Assembly: GCF_002863005.1 (NCBI RefSeq)
Contig: NZ_PKDG01000037.1
Span: 1-46,895 of the forward strand
Direction: 5' to 3'
DNA length: 46,895 nucleotides
DNA from: Pseudoxanthomonas sp.
GTDB taxonomy: Bacteria > Pseudomonadota > Gammaproteobacteria > Xanthomonadales > Xanthomonadaceae
In this document: positions 35,877-45,712 of the stretch, in pieces
Numbering within the stretch: the stretch's first letter is position 1
How the letters are laid out: the number at the start of each line of letters is the position of its first letter
Made by a program: the position numbers and the translations under genes
Notes under the pieces: generated by a model
Seen by the model: the letters and a program-made list of their open reading frames with translations, nothing else
Databases searched by the model: none
Told to the model about the DNA's origin: nothing

Positions 35877-36530
35877 ATGCTGCTGCGCCTGACCACCGCC
35901 CTGATCGGCGGTCTGACCGCCTGCGCCGTGCTGGCCGCGGACTTCCAGCCGGTGGACAGCATCAAGGCCGCCGCCCTCGGCGCCTTGCCTGCCGGCAGTG
36001 AGGCCGAGGCCACGCTCGATCCCGCCTTGCGCCTGCCGCGCTGTGGCGCAGCGCTGGTCGCACGTATCCAGGGCAGCAACAGCGTGGAAGTCAGTTGCCC
36101 GCAGGATGCCGGCTGGCGCCTGTTCGTGCCCGTGCGCGTGCGCCGCAGCCAGACCGTGCTGGTGCTGGCGCGTGGCGTGGCGCCAGGCGAGACCATCACC
36201 GCCGATGCCTTCGTCGCCGAGCGCCGCGATGCTTCCCGCGTCGTCGGGTCGGCTGTCGCCGATCCGACGCAGGCGGTGGGCCGGGTCGCGCGACGCATGC
36301 TTTCTGCCGGGGCGGTGCTGGCGTCGACCGACTTGGTCGCGCAGCGCCTGGTCCGGCGCGGCGACAATGTGGCGCTGGTGTCCCGGCGCGGGGGCGTGGA
36401 AGTCCGCGTCGCCGGCAAGGCATTGGCCGATGCAGGCGAGAACGAGCGGGTAACCGTCGAAAACCTGTCCTCGCGCCGCGTGGTGCAGGGTGTGGTCGGG
36501 CCGGGCGGCGACGTCTGGGTGAGTCGATGA
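35877..36530 (+). CDS. flgA: Flagellar P-ring chaperone FlgA
   Basis: 217-residue periplasmic chaperone for P-ring assembly. Signal peptide MLLRLTTALIGGLTACAVLAA, cleavage near residue 21. The C-terminal SAF domain shows VLVLARGVAPGETITADAFVAERRD and VGRVARRMLSAGAVLASTDLVAQRLVRRGDNVALVSRRGGVEVR. ATG 35877 is preferred to 35856 since it leaves a normal 23-nt leader from the sigma-54 start and has ACGGAAC upstream. It is alone on its transcript, or reads through into flgM. Confidence 0.92.
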   Translation: MLLRLTTALIGGLTACAVLAADFQPVDSIKAAALGALPAGSEAEATLDPALRLPRCGAALVARIQGSNSVEVSCPQDAGWRLFVPVRVRRSQTVLVLARGVAPGETITADAFVAERRDASRVVGSAVADPTQAVGRVARRMLSAGAVLASTDLVAQRLVRRGDNVALVSRRGGVEVRVAGKALADAGENERVTVENLSSRRVVQGVVGPGGDVWVSR

Positions 36531-36641
36531 AAATAATTCGCGATCGGCCCTCAAGATGTCCCTCGGGGTGCCGATACCGACGCTGGGTGGAAGGACATCG
36601 GGCAGAAAACGGGCCTTCCTCGGAATTGTGCGATCCGTCAC

Positions 36642-36668
36642 TAAAGTCGACCGGGTGGCGGCCGATAA
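36642..36668 (+). promoter_or_regulatory. Sigma-28 promoter of flgM
   Basis: TAAA-N15-GCCGATAA, a perfect match to the FliA consensus, 30 nt before the flgM ATG. Gives the expected feedback: sigma-28 drives its own anti-sigma factor. Confidence 0.9.
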
Positions 36669-36698
36669 CTCCTTTGAACCCTGTTACAGGTGACTGAC

Positions 36699-37007
36699 AT
36701 GAACCAGAAAATCGAAGGCACTCCCCCTGCCGCCATCCGCAGCACAGGCCCCTTGGGTGGCCGTGTCGCCCCGGCGGGCGCCGACCGTTCCAGCCCCGTG
36801 GAAGCCAGCGCGGCAGGCGACAGCCTGCGCCTGACTGGCGAGGCCACCAGCCTGCAGGCCATGCAGCGCGAACTGTCCACCGCCCCGGCGATCAACGAGG
36901 CACGCGTGCAGGCCGTGCGCGAAGCGCTGCAGGCCGGCACGTACAAGATCAACGCCGAGGCCATCGCCGACGGCATGCTCGGCCTGGAAGACCAGCTGGG
37001 CGGCTGA
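36699..37007 (+). CDS. flgM: Anti-sigma-28 factor FlgM
   Basis: 102-residue inhibitor of FliA, exported through the completed hook to release late genes. The C-terminal half (EARVQAVREALQAGTYKINAEAIADGMLGLEDQLG) is the conserved sigma-binding part; the N-terminal half is low-complexity and disordered. ATG 36699 has AGGTGA upstream; a GTG at 36690 is less likely. It begins about 24 nt after the predicted sigma-28 start and is followed 5 nt later by flgN. Confidence 0.92.
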   Translation: MNQKIEGTPPAAIRSTGPLGGRVAPAGADRSSPVEASAAGDSLRLTGEATSLQAMQRELSTAPAINEARVQAVREALQAGTYKINAEAIADGMLGLEDQLGG

Positions 37008-37012
37008 GCACC

Positions 37013-37357
37013 ATGACGCACGCCCCCCTCCAGCGACTGTCCGCGGCCCTGGAAGAGGAGCGCCGCGCCATCGTCGAGCACGACGTGGAAGCGCTCGTGC
37101 GCTGCACCCAGGACAAGCTGGACGCGCTGCGGGCGCTGGAAGGCGCCGCCGCCGGCTACGGCTTCCCGGACGAACTGCGCCAGCGCCTGGCCGAACTCGC
37201 CGACATGAACCACGCCAACGGCATCCTGCTGGCGCGTCGGCGTCGCGAAGTGAACTGGGCGCTGCGCCACCTCGGCCGCACTGAAAGCCACGGCGCCTAC
37301 GACGCCCAGGGCCAGACATCGACGAACGCCGCCCCGCGTCCGATCGCGGTGGCCTGA
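37013..37357 (+). CDS. flgN: Flagellar export chaperone FlgN
   Basis: 114-residue helical chaperone for FlgK and FlgL. Helical N-terminal LQRLSAALEEERRAIVEHDVEALVRCTQDKLDALRALE and a NHANGILLARRRREVNWALRHLG segment fit FlgN. It directly follows flgM, the usual order. The sequence family diverges quickly, so context carries part of the call. Confidence 0.87.
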   Translation: MTHAPLQRLSAALEEERRAIVEHDVEALVRCTQDKLDALRALEGAAAGYGFPDELRQRLAELADMNHANGILLARRRREVNWALRHLGRTESHGAYDAQGQTSTNAAPRPIAVA

Positions 37358-37362
37358 GCCCG

Positions 37363-38700
37363 GTGCCGGATCCGCAAACTGCGACACCGCACCTTGCCGC
37401 TCCTGCGGCCGCGCCGGATACTGGCGCCCCATCATCGCCGCCACCCGATCCATCCGTGGCCACAGACCCGCTGACGAATCCGCCTTCCGGCGCCTGCACC
37501 GTGGACGACATCCCGTCCTTCGCCGATCTCAAGGCGCTGGCCGAACTGATGGACGATGGCTACCTGCTGTGCCGTGGCGATGCGCGTCCGTTGCACGCCA
37601 ATGCAGCCGCCCGCGCGCTGGTGAACGATGAAGGCGACGTGCTGGCCGCGCTGTCCCGCCTGTTGCCCGCCGACGCGATCCGCATCGCGCGCGAGACCGG
37701 GCGCTGGAATGCCGACCTCACGCTCGACGACGGCCTGGTGCTGCAGGTGCGCGCGTACTTCCACGACAGTCCCGGCGGCGGCCACTGCATGGTCGTGTTC
37801 CACGACGTGAGCGAGGCGCATGCGCGCCAGCAGGAACTGCAGCGTCGCCACGCACAGCTCCGGCAGACGCTGGTGCGGCTGGCCGGTGCGCAGGAGCAGC
37901 TGGTCCAGTCGGAGAAGATGGCCTCCATCGGCCAACTCGCGGCCGGCGTTGCGCACGAGATCAACAACCCGATCGGTTACGTGCACTCGAACCTCGGCTC
38001 GCTGCAGGAATACCTGCACAGCCTGTTCTCGCTGATCGAAGTCTACGAGCGCGCGCTGCGCCTGCCGGACCCGAAGACGATGCTGCCCGAGATCGAGGAC
38101 CTGCGTGCACGCGCCGACATCGACTTCATCACCGGCGACCTGCCGCAGCTGATGTCCGAGTCGCGCGAAGGCATCGAGCGCGTCACCGCGATCGTGCGCA
38201 ACCTCAAGGATTTTTCGTACTCCGGGCGCGACGACAGCTGGAAGTCCGCCGACCTGCATGCCGGCCTCGATTCCACCATCAACATCATCTGGAACGAGCT
38301 GAAGTACAAGGTCACCCTGGAAAAGCAGTACGGCAAGCTGCCGCTGGTGCAGTGCCGCCCCTCCGAGTTGAACCAGGTGTTCATGAACATCCTGCTCAAC
38401 GCCAGCCATGCCATCGACGAACGCGGCACGATCACCGTGGCCACCGGGGTGGAGGGCGACGAGGTGTGGATCGAGATCCAGGACAGCGGACACGGCATCC
38501 CCGACGAGATCCTGCAGCGCATCTTCGACCCGTTCTTCACCACCAAGCCGGTCGGCAGCGGCACCGGGCTGGGCCTGTCGATTTCCTACGGGATCGTGAA
38601 GAAGCACAACGGGCGCATCGAAGCGCGCAACGTGCCGGGCGCCGGCGCCTGCTTCCGCATCGTGCTGCCGATCCGGCAGCCGAGTCTCGACGCGGCGTGA
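37363..38700 (+). CDS. PAS-domain sensor histidine kinase
   Basis: 445-residue soluble kinase from GTG 37363. The first 40 residues are Pro/Ala-rich. A PAS-like region (about 55-160) precedes a coiled coil and HisKA with H198 in [13 protein letters not shown], then HATPase: N-box [28 protein letters not shown] and [11 protein letters not shown]. No membrane segments. It starts 5 nt after flgN, so it belongs to the sigma-28 transcript and may act late in motility or chemotaxis. A FleS/FlrB role cannot be shown, and no response regulator is adjacent. An in-frame ATG at 37551 is an alternative but would cut the PAS. Confidence 0.87.
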   Translation: MPDPQTATPHLAAPAAAPDTGAPSSPPPDPSVATDPLTNPPSGACTVDDIPSFADLKALAELMDDGYLLCRGDARPLHANAAARALVNDEGDVLAALSRLLPADAIRIARETGRWNADLTLDDGLVLQVRAYFHDSPGGGHCMVVFHDVSEAHARQQELQRRHAQLRQTLVRLAGAQEQLVQSEKMASIGQLAAGVAHEINNPIGYVHSNLGSLQEYLHSLFSLIEVYERALRLPDPKTMLPEIEDLRARADIDFITGDLPQLMSESREGIERVTAIVRNLKDFSYSGRDDSWKSADLHAGLDSTINIIWNELKYKVTLEKQYGKLPLVQCRPSELNQVFMNILLNASHAIDERGTITVATGVEGDEVWIEIQDSGHGIPDEILQRIFDPFFTTKPVGSGTGLGLSISYGIVKKHNGRIEARNVPGAGACFRIVLPIRQPSLDAA

Positions 38701-38708
38701 CGTCTGTT

Positions 38709-38888
38709 CCCTTCTCCCCGCTCGGCGGGGAGAAGGTGCCCGAAGGGCGGATGAGGGGCGGGCGCGGCGCAGGATCCCGCGAGAAACTGCATCGCGAACG
38801 TTGTCCGTAGAGGACATCCACACGACCCATTTCCGTTCGCCCCTCACCCGCCTCCGGCACCCTCTCCCCGCTTCGCAGGGAGAGGGGG
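38709..38888. repeat. Inverted repeat pair after the histidine kinase
   Basis: Arm 1 38709-38760 (CCTTCTCCCCGC to GGATGAGGGGCGGGCGC) and arm 2 38826-38888 (GTTCGCCCCTCACCCGCC to AGGGAGAGGGGG) are inverted relatives of the pair at 35610-35753. It separates two convergent gene groups and may serve as a bidirectional end. Confidence 0.7.
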
Positions 38889-38892
38889 TGTG

Positions 38893-39165
38893 TCAGGACT
38901 CGAAGAACGCCAGCTTCTTCGCCCGCGGCAACCGTTTGAGGTGCGCTTCCGCACGCGACGCCGCACTGCGGTCGGGATACGCGCGACTGGCCAGCAGCTG
39001 CACGGGAGGATTCGCACGCGTGTACTTCGCGCCGGTCCCGGCGACATGCGCGGCGTAGCGTGCGTCGAGGCGGTTGGTGATGCCGGCGTAATACGCGCCG
39101 CTGCGACACTCGAGCAGGTACACGCACCAGCGACCCGGCGCGTCGTCGGCGTCAGGCGTGCGCAC
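38893..39165 (-). CDS. GIY-YIG nuclease-domain protein (UPF0213-like)
   Basis: 90-residue protein of the YhbQ/UPF0213 type. The GIY-YIG core is [18 protein letters not shown], with the catalytic-type arginine in [16 protein letters not shown], and [11 protein letters not shown] carrying the conserved glutamate. Stand-alone members have nuclease activity in some organisms; the role here is unknown. The ATG at 39165 overlaps the preceding gene by 14 nt, suggesting co-transcription. Confidence 0.82.
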   Translation of the reverse strand: MRTPDADDAPGRWCVYLLECRSGAYYAGITNRLDARYAAHVAGTGAKYTRANPPVQLLASRAYPDRSAASRAEAHLKRLPRAKKLAFFES

Positions 39166-40867
39166 GATGGTGCGGCTGGTTCTCGTGCGTGGTGAATGCC
39201 TGGCGGATGTGTTCGCGCAGGTCGTCGTCGTTCCACGGCTTGGTCAGGAAACGGTAGATCTCGCCGCGGTTGATCGCCTCGGTGACGGTCGCCAGGTCGG
39301 TGTAGCCGGACAGCACCAGCCGGATCGTGTCCGGGTAGAGCACGCGCACGCGGCCGAGGAACTCGGTGCCGCTCATGTCCGACATGCGCTGGTCGGACAG
39401 GATGACCTGCACGTCGTTGGTGGCCAGCAGCTCGAACGCGTCGGTGACGTTGCTGGCGGCCAGGATGCGGTAGCCATCGCGGCGGAACAGGCGCACCAGC
39501 GAGCGCAGGATGTTCTCTTCGTCGTCGAGCAGCAGCAGGGTGCGGTCGGGCTTGGTGGCGGCGAAGGCATCGGCGCGCAGGTAGCGGCGGCGCAGCACCG
39601 CGCCGGCATCCTCGGCCGACATCGGCTCGCCGAACAGGTGGCCCTGGAACATGTCGCACTGGTTCCTGCGCAGGAAGCCCAGCTGCGTATCGGTTTCCAC
39701 GCCGTGCGCGATGACTTTCATGCCCAGCTGGTGGCCCATCGCGATGATGGCGCAGGTGATGGCGACCTCGCGGTTGCCCGAGGGCACGCCCTTCACGAAG
39801 TTGCGGTCGATCTTGATCTTGTCCACCGAAAAGCGGACCAGCGAATCCAGGTTCGAGTCGCCCATGCCGAAGTCGTCCAGCGTCAGTCGCACGCCTTCGC
39901 GGTGCAACTGCGCCAGCGTGCGGTGGACCAGGTTCATGTCCTTGGCGAGCGCATTCTGGCGCACCTCCAGGACCACCATCTGCGGCGGGATGCCGGCCTC
40001 CTGCATGGCCTCCAGGACTTCGGGCACGAAGCTGGGGCGCAGCAGTTGCAGCGTGGACACGTTGACCGCGATCTCGAAGTCGTCGAAGCCCCAGTCGCGC
40101 CAGACGCGCGCCTGCTTGAAGGCATTGCGCAGCACCCAGTCCCCGATCTGGACGATGACGCCCAGCTTTTCGGCCACGTGCATGAAGCGCTCGGGCACCA
40201 GCAGGCCCAGGGCCGGCGAGTACCAGCGCAGCAGCGTCTCCATGCCGACCACGCGTCCGTCGTGGGCATTGATCTGCGGCTGGTAGAACAGGCGCAGTTC
40301 GTTGTGGTGGATGGCATTGACGATCTGCCGCGCGATGATGCTGTCGCTGCGTGCGGTGATCGCCGCGCCGCGCCGGTACAGGCGCACCAGGTTCATGCCT
40401 TCGTGCTTGGCCTGTTCCATCGCGCTCTCGGCGCATTGCAGCAGGCCAGACGGCGTGTCGGCATGTTCGGGACACAAGGCGACGCCCAGCGTGCCGGTCA
40501 GGAACAGCGTGTACGGCAGCACCGTCATCGGCAGCTCGATCTGCTCGCGCAGCAGCTCGCCGAAGCGTTCGGGCGGCAGGGTGCCGGGCGAGCGAGGCAC
40601 GGCCACGATGAACTCGTCGCTGCCATGGCGCCAGGCGCGCGCCTCGGTCCCCAAGGCCTGCTGCAGGCGGTCGCTGAGGATCGCCAGGGCTTCGTCGCCG
40701 ACTTCCACGCCCATGTTCTCGTTGATCGAGCGGAAGTGGTCGATGTCGACGTACAGCAGCATCAACGGCGTGCCGTCGTGGGTGGCGGCCTCGACCATGC
40801 GCAGCAGGTCGGGTTCGCCGGCACCCAGGCGCGGCAGGCGGGGCAGGTGGGCGTGCTCGGAGTTCAC
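39152..40867 (-). CDS. GGDEF-EAL-REC c-di-GMP response regulator
   Basis: 571-residue soluble protein with unusual order: GGDEF, EAL, then a C-terminal receiver. The GGDEF motif reads GSDEF (WRHGSDEF), so cyclase activity is doubtful. The EAL domain keeps ETLLRW, NVS, LDDFGMG, KIDRNF and GVET, but the canonical ELTES segment reads EVRQN, so hydrolysis is possible yet unproved. The receiver (last 125 residues) is intact: LLDDEE, acceptor ILSDQRMS, and LTKPW, resembling RpfG-type receivers. The start is chosen as GTG 40867, which overlaps the upstream gene's stop (GTGA); a longer form from ATG 40921 is open. Probably phosphorylated by a kinase outside this pair or by the half-kinase coupled to it. 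Confidence 0.87.
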   Translation of the reverse strand: MNSEHAHLPRLPRLGAGEPDLLRMVEAATHDGTPLMLLYVDIDHFRSINENMGVEVGDEALAILSDRLQQALGTEARAWRHGSDEFIVAVPRSPGTLPPERFGELLREQIELPMTVLPYTLFLTGTLGVALCPEHADTPSGLLQCAESAMEQAKHEGMNLVRLYRRGAAITARSDSIIARQIVNAIHHNELRLFYQPQINAHDGRVVGMETLLRWYSPALGLLVPERFMHVAEKLGVIVQIGDWVLRNAFKQARVWRDWGFDDFEIAVNVSTLQLLRPSFVPEVLEAMQEAGIPPQMVVLEVRQNALAKDMNLVHRTLAQLHREGVRLTLDDFGMGDSNLDSLVRFSVDKIKIDRNFVKGVPSGNREVAITCAIIAMGHQLGMKVIAHGVETDTQLGFLRRNQCDMFQGHLFGEPMSAEDAGAVLRRRYLRADAFAATKPDRTLLLLDDEENILRSLVRLFRRDGYRILAASNVTDAFELLATNDVQVILSDQRMSDMSGTEFLGRVRVLYPDTIRLVLSGYTDLATVTEAINRGEIYRFLTKPWNDDDLREHIRQAFTTHENQPHHRAHA

Positions 40868-41541
40868 GCGGGATCGGCGGATGTGGCGGGCAGGGGCCCA
40901 TAGGGTAGGCGAAGTCGCCATGGCGCGTCCGGGACGACGACCAGTTCGCCCCCCGCCGCGTTCGCCAGCGCCTGCAGCAGCGGCCGCGCATCCACATCGG
41001 CCTGGACCTGCATGTCCACGGTGAAGCCGCCGCGGGGATCGGGATCGCCGTCGAGCGCGAGGACGATGCGGCCGCCCGCGTGGGCCACTTCCCGGGCGAT
41101 GGTCTGGACGATGCGGAACGCGACCAGGGCACGGTCGGCGGCGGGTGCGTGGGGCAAGGACGCGAGCGTCACCGTGCTGCCGGGGAACAGGCGTTCGTAC
41201 TCGGCCCGCAATGCGGCGTCGAGCCCGATCGAATCGAGTTGCGGCGGATGCAGCGTGGCATGCAGGTCGCGAACGATGGCGACCGCCTCATCGCTTGCGC
41301 GGATGATCTCGCGCAGGTCCTCCTGGCGGATCTCCGCGTCATCCTCCGACTGCACCAGGTGCGCTCCCATGCGGATCGCCGACAACGCCTGGCCGACCTG
41401 GTCGTGCAGGGCGCGCCCGACCCGGTGGCGGTCGGCTTCCTGCAGGTGGAAGAGCTGCAACAGCAGGTCGTCGGGAGAAGGCGGCATGGGCGCGGCGCGG
41501 GCGGGAACGGCGGCAGTATGCCAGTCGTGCCGCCGTGGCAT
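40864..41541 (-). CDS. HisKA_3-like half-kinase with degenerate ATPase domain
   Basis: 225-residue protein whose N-terminal part carries a NarX/UhpB-type dimerisation and phosphorylation motif: RVGRALHDQVGQALSAIRMG with H46. The remainder is the size of a HATPase domain, but no clear N-box or G-boxes are seen (it ends ANAAGGELVVVPDAPWRLRLPYG), so it may not bind ATP. It could be a histidine phosphotransfer or phosphatase partner. The stop overlaps the GTG of the GGDEF-EAL-REC gene. The start is uncertain: ATG 41541 or ATG 41487; neither has a good ribosome site. Confidence 0.72.
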   Translation of the reverse strand: MPRRHDWHTAAVPARAAPMPPSPDDLLLQLFHLQEADRHRVGRALHDQVGQALSAIRMGAHLVQSEDDAEIRQEDLREIIRASDEAVAIVRDLHATLHPPQLDSIGLDAALRAEYERLFPGSTVTLASLPHAPAADRALVAFRIVQTIAREVAHAGGRIVLALDGDPDPRGGFTVDMQVQADVDARPLLQALANAAGGELVVVPDAPWRLRLPYGPLPATSADPA

Positions 41542-41612
41542 GGCGGAGCGGCCCTGAATGCAGCGGGGCGGCCATCGCTGGCCGCCCCGTGCGTGTCATC
41601 CGGTGGCGGGGG

Positions 41613-42803
41613 TCAGAACAGCTCGACCGTGCCCGCGCCCATGTTCTGCTGGGCCACCGGCTTGTGCGGGGGACGTTCCCATTCGGTTCGCTGGTCGCGC
41701 AGGCGGTTGCCGATCAGGCGCAGCGCGCTGAGCAGTTCGTTGTCCGTCGCGCCGCCGGTACGGTGCAGCAGTTCCTGCAGGGCCAGCGCTTCCTTGTTGA
41801 TCGCGGTCAGGCGGTCCAGGTGGGTCTGCGCACTGCCCAGCGACTGCGTGGCGATGTCCTCGAATTGCAGCGAGCGGACGGCATCGGCGACGCTGGCGTC
41901 GATCGCGTGGCCGCACATCGAGACTTCGCGCATGCCGTCGCCCAGCGAGGCGTTGATCGCCGCGACCTGGTTGAGCATGCCGGCGGCTTCGGAGCGGGCT
42001 TCACGCGAGCGGTCCAGGTCGCGCGAGGCCATGTTCGACACGGTGTCGCGGACCTTGGCAATGGATTCCTTCGAGCTGTGCGCCAGCTTGCGGATCTGCT
42101 CGTTGAAGGCGGTGGAGCGCTCCGACAGGTTGCGCACCTCGTCGGCGACCACCGCGAAGCCACGACCGGCTTCGCCGGCGCGCGCGGCTTCGATGGCGGC
42201 GTTCAGTGCCAGCAGGTTGGTCTGGTCGGCGATCGACTTGACGTCTTCCAGCAGCGAGAAGATGCCATCCAGGTGTTGCGCCATGTCGTCGATGTGGTGC
42301 ACCGTGGTGCCGCTCTGGCCGGCCACCTGTTCCAGCGCCTCGACCAGCTGTTCCATGCGCTGGCTGGCGTTCTGGGCGAAGCGCGCCACGTCCACGCCGG
42401 CACGGTCGCCGTCGCCGTTGCGGTCGATGATCCGGGAGATGGCCGCACTCTGTTCGCGCGACTTGCGGTTCATCGCGTCGAAGCTGCCGCCGAGGTTGCT
42501 GACCGCCTCGCGGATCAGCTCCCGTGCGCGGTCGATCTCGCTGCGCGAGCCTTCGATCTCGTTGTTCACGAAGCGGCGCAGTTCGGTCAGCAGCGCATCC
42601 TGTTCACGCACCACGCTGGCATGCTCAGGGGAGATCTGGTGCGAATTGACGGCCGTCAGCCAGGCGAAGATCAGCCAGGCCAGCGTCAGCGACGTCAGCA
42701 ACGCCCACTGCACGGCGTTGGGCCAGTCGAAGCCGACCGACAGCGGGAACAGCAGGGTCAGGAGAAGGGGTGCCGCAAGACGAACCAGGATGCGCGAGTA
42801 CAT
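41613..42803 (-). CDS. Methyl-accepting chemotaxis protein without a sensor domain
   Basis: 396-residue MCP. Two adjacent hydrophobic segments (about 5-23 and 33-52) leave only a short periplasmic loop, and no HAMP domain is obvious. The signalling domain has the hairpin tip [34 protein letters not shown]. It ends in VELF, the same four residues as the CheD tail, not the CheR-binding xWxxF. The ATG at 42803 is preferred: it follows a sigma-28 promoter with a 23-nt leader. It may sense membrane or cytoplasmic state. The gene is separated from the half-kinase by 71 nt. Confidence 0.9.
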   Translation of the reverse strand: MYSRILVRLAAPLLLTLLFPLSVGFDWPNAVQWALLTSLTLAWLIFAWLTAVNSHQISPEHASVVREQDALLTELRRFVNNEIEGSRSEIDRARELIREAVSNLGGSFDAMNRKSREQSAAISRIIDRNGDGDRAGVDVARFAQNASQRMEQLVEALEQVAGQSGTTVHHIDDMAQHLDGIFSLLEDVKSIADQTNLLALNAAIEAARAGEAGRGFAVVADEVRNLSERSTAFNEQIRKLAHSSKESIAKVRDTVSNMASRDLDRSREARSEAAGMLNQVAAINASLGDGMREVSMCGHAIDASVADAVRSLQFEDIATQSLGSAQTHLDRLTAINKEALALQELLHRTGGATDNELLSALRLIGNRLRDQRTEWERPPHKPVAQQNMGAGTVELF

Positions 42804-42832
42804 GGGTGCTCTCTGATGAAGCTCACTGATGA

Positions 42833-42859
42833 GTATCGGCCGTGGGGAACGGCTCTTTA
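42833..42859 (-). promoter_or_regulatory. Sigma-28 promoter of the MCP gene
   Basis: On the - strand TAAA-N15-GCCGATAC: one mismatch at the last -10 base. Predicted start near 42826. Confidence 0.8.
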
Positions 42860-42930
42860 GGCGGGAAATCGCGCGGTTTTGCTGTGGCGGGCGATCTGTG
42901 ACCGCCATTGCCGCTTGTGCGACCGGCGGT

Positions 42931-43007
42931 TGTGGGAGCGACGTAAGTCGCGATGCTCTTCGTTCAGGCATCGCCGTCGCGTCATCGCGACTTACGTCGC
43001 TCCCACA
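42931..43007. repeat. REPIN 2: perfect inverted REP pair
   Basis: 25-bp perfect inverted arms (42931-42955 and 42983-43007) beginning TGTGGGAGCGACG, with a 27-nt spacer; same family as 22979-23045. It sits between the cheB stop and the MCP promoter, a boundary between two transcription units. Confidence 0.88.
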
Positions 43008-43035
43008 TCAGGCTCGCAGCGGCGATGCCGCACGC

Positions 43036-44103
43036 TCAGGCAATCGCCGCCGCCAGGTCGAGCAGGCGTTGGGCGATGCGTTCCAGCGGCAGCGCCTCCT
43101 TGGCCGCGCCCAGGCGCATCGCGGCTCCGGGCATGCCCCAGACCACGCTGGTGGCTTCGTCTTGCACCAGGGTCGGCGCACCGGCCTGGCTCATCTCCAG
43201 CAGGCCGCGGGCGCCGTCGTCGCCCATGCCGGTCAGGATGGCGCCGACCGCATTGCCCCCCGCGCTCTGCGCCACCGAGCGGAACAGTACGTCGACCGCC
43301 GGCTTGTGGCGGTTGACGGCGGGGCCGTCGTCGATGCGGGCGCGCCAGCGCGCACCGTCGCGGATGATCCGCATGTGCTGGCCGCCCGGGGGCAGATAGG
43401 CGTGGCCGGGCAGGATCGCTTCGCCGTCGCTGGCTTCGCGCACGGCCATCGCCGAATGGCGGTCAAGGCGTTCGGCGAAGGCGCGGCTGAAGCCCGCGGG
43501 GATGTGCTGGGTCAGCACGATCGCGGGCGCGTCGGCGGGCATCTGTTCCAGCACCGCGCGCAGCGCTTCGGTGCCGCCGGCGGAGGCGCCGATGGCGATC
43601 AGGCGGTCGGTGGTGCGGAAGCGCAATGCCGGCGGCGCCGGCAGTGCCGCATCGAGGTTCACGCGTGGCGCGCCGGTGCGGGCCAAGGGCCGTACGCGCG
43701 CCTTCGCCGCCGTCTTGACCTTGGCGATGATCTCGTCGGAATACGCCTGCAGTCCGCTGGCGACATCGAGCTTCGGCTTGGAAACGAAGTCCACCGCGCC
43801 CAGCGACAGCGCCTGCAGCGTGGTATCGGCGCCGCGCTCGGTCAGCGAGGAGATCATCACCACCGGCATGGGCCGCAGGCGCATGACGTTCTCCAAGAAC
43901 GCCAGGCCGTCCATGCGCGGCATTTCCACGTCGAGCGTCATCACGTCGGGATTGAGCCGCTTGATCTTGTCGCGCGCCAGCAGCGGGTCCGCGGCGGAGC
44001 CGACGACCTCGATGCCGGGGTCGCGCGACAGGATTTCGGTCAGGATCTGGCGAACGACCGCCGAGTCGTCGACGATCAGCACGCGGCAAGGATTCGTACT
44101 CAT
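43036..44103 (-). CDS. cheB: Chemotaxis methylesterase/glutamine deamidase CheB
   Basis: 355 residues. The receiver has VDDS and acceptor D58 in [10 protein letters not shown]. The esterase domain shows the triad S174 ([10 protein letters not shown]), H200 (TQHIP) and D296 (TGMGDDGA), whose spacing matches Salmonella CheB (164/190/286). It removes methyl groups from MCP glutamates when phosphorylated by CheA. The ATG at 44103 overlaps the cheD stop by 1 nt (TGATG), so the genes are coupled. Confidence 0.96.
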   Translation of the reverse strand: MSTNPCRVLIVDDSAVVRQILTEILSRDPGIEVVGSAADPLLARDKIKRLNPDVMTLDVEMPRMDGLAFLENVMRLRPMPVVMISSLTERGADTTLQALSLGAVDFVSKPKLDVASGLQAYSDEIIAKVKTAAKARVRPLARTGAPRVNLDAALPAPPALRFRTTDRLIAIGASAGGTEALRAVLEQMPADAPAIVLTQHIPAGFSRAFAERLDRHSAMAVREASDGEAILPGHAYLPPGGQHMRIIRDGARWRARIDDGPAVNRHKPAVDVLFRSVAQSAGGNAVGAILTGMGDDGARGLLEMSQAGAPTLVQDEATSVVWGMPGAAMRLGAAKEALPLERIAQRLLDLAAAIA

Positions 44104-44705
44104 CAGAACAGCTCCACGCCCCCGGTGACGGGCGCCCTGGACAGGCGCGCGCGCGCGGCGGATTCGGCGGCCAGCACTTCGGCATCGTGGGCGTGCGGCA
44201 GGCGCTGCACCACCGCGCGGCCGCTGTCGGCGAAGTACCAGACCTTGCGCGGATGGATGCCCCGCAGGTCTTCCGCCACCACCGGGATGCGCTCGGCATC
44301 GAGGTAACGGCGCACGAATTCGGCATTGCGGGTACCGACCGGGTTGCTGGTGAAGCCCTTCAGCACGTTGGCGCCCCCGAACACCTTGGCCTGCAGGCGG
44401 CTGCGCGCGGCGCCGCGCTTGAGCAGGTCGTTGATCAGCAGTTCCATCGCGTAGCTGCCATAGCGCGCGGGTGCGCCGTCGCCGACGTTGCCGTCCGGCA
44501 GCAGGAAATGGTTCATGCCGCCGAGTTTCAGCAGCGGATCGCGTATGCAGGCGGCCACGCACGAGCCCAGCACGGTGACCAGCGCGGTGTGATCGTTCAC
44601 CACCAAGTACTGCGTGGGCAGCAGCTTGGCGGCATCGGTCTTGAAGCGGATGTCGTGGTAGCGCATCACGCTGCCATCGGCGAAGGCGGCCGCGGCGGCG
44701 CTCAT
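44103..44705 (-). CDS. cheD: Chemoreceptor glutamine deamidase CheD
   Basis: 200-residue CheD. Catalytic C49 in [10 protein letters not shown] and H66 in GGMNHFLLP are present; [10 protein letters not shown] and [23 protein letters not shown] are typical. It deamidates MCP glutamines and may assist signalling. ATG 44705 overlaps the cheR stop by 4 nt. The C-terminus TGGVELF resembles the VELF tail of the MCP at 41613-42803. Confidence 0.94.
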   Translation of the reverse strand: MSAAAAAFADGSVMRYHDIRFKTDAAKLLPTQYLVVNDHTALVTVLGSCVAACIRDPLLKLGGMNHFLLPDGNVGDGAPARYGSYAMELLINDLLKRGAARSRLQAKVFGGANVLKGFTSNPVGTRNAEFVRRYLDAERIPVVAEDLRGIHPRKVWYFADSGRAVVQRLPHAHDAEVLAAESAARARLSRAPVTGGVELF

Positions 44706-45613
44706 GCGGCGGCCCCGGCGCGCCGGTACAGCGTGCGCCCGCAGGGCTGGATGATGTCCGCGGCGTGCAGGTAATTCTCCGAGTGCCCGGTGTACAGCAT
44801 GCCGTCGTCGGCCAGGTGCGGCACGAGGCGGGTGAGGATGCTGCGCTGGGTCGGTTTGTCGAAGTAGATCATCACGTTGCGGCAGAACATCGCCACGAAC
44901 GGGCCCGCCACGTCGTAGCGTGGCGCCAGCAGGTTGAGCGGACGGAAGTCGATCATCTGGCGCAACGCCGGGTGCACGCGGCACTTGCCCTCGTTGGGGC
45001 CGCTGCCGCGCTGAAAGTAGCGCCGCTTCAGCGCTTCGTCCAGGCCGGCGATGCGTTCGATCGGATAGACGCCGCGTTCGCCGGTGGCCAGCACCTGCGT
45101 GTCGACGTCGGTGGCCAGGATGCGTACCGGCGGCGTCAGCGTGCCGTAGGCCTGGCAGGCCGAAATGGCGATGGAGTAGGGCTCCTCACCGGTGGAGGCG
45201 GCGCAGGACCAGATCTTCAGCGCTCCGTCGTTGCGCCGCTTGGCGAGTTCTTCCTGCAGGCGCTCGAAATGGTGCGGTTCGCGGAAGAACGAGGTCAGGT
45301 TGGTGGTCAACGCATTGGTGAAGGCCTGCCACTCGTCGCCGCCGTCCCGTTCCAGCTGGTCCAGGTAGTCCTTGAAGCTGCGCAGGCCCAGCGCACGCAA
45401 GCGTCGCGAAAGGCGGCCGTAGACCATGTCGCGCTTGCCGTCGGCCAGGGCGATGCCTGCCCGTTGGCGGATCAGGTCGGCGACGCGGCGGAAGTCGCGG
45501 TCATCGAACTCGAAATCACGCGCGCCGGTCGCGGCGGCGTCGTCGCGAGGGGGCGGGGCGGAGGTCCGTCGGGTCGAGGTAGCCGGAGCAAGGGGGCGGG
45601 TACTGACGGACAT
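44702..45613 (-). CDS. cheR: Chemotaxis protein methyltransferase CheR
   Basis: 303 residues. A low-complexity N-terminal tail (about 30 residues) precedes the all-helical CheR N domain ([35 protein letters not shown]) and the SAM-binding domain ([27 protein letters not shown]). It methylates MCP glutamates. First gene of the cheR-cheD-cheB operon, starting 99 nt after the MCP stop; the Shine-Dalgarno is weak. Confidence 0.95.
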   Translation of the reverse strand: MSVSTRPLAPATSTRRTSAPPPRDDAAATGARDFEFDDRDFRRVADLIRQRAGIALADGKRDMVYGRLSRRLRALGLRSFKDYLDQLERDGGDEWQAFTNALTTNLTSFFREPHHFERLQEELAKRRNDGALKIWSCAASTGEEPYSIAISACQAYGTLTPPVRILATDVDTQVLATGERGVYPIERIAGLDEALKRRYFQRGSGPNEGKCRVHPALRQMIDFRPLNLLAPRYDVAGPFVAMFCRNVMIYFDKPTQRSILTRLVPHLADDGMLYTGHSENYLHAADIIQPCGRTLYRRAGAAA

Positions 45614-45712
45614 GGAGGTCTCGCAAGAGCGGGGTACTGGCGGTCATGCCGCCGGGGTCCGTCCTGTGGACGGGCCCCCGGCGCGCGACCGGGACGATGC
45701 AAACCGCGTGCC

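Noticed and set aside
41080..42860. + strand frames of 441-578 residues opposite the MCP
   Set aside because: Antisense to the MCP and half-kinase; Ser/Ala/Arg-rich, no domains.
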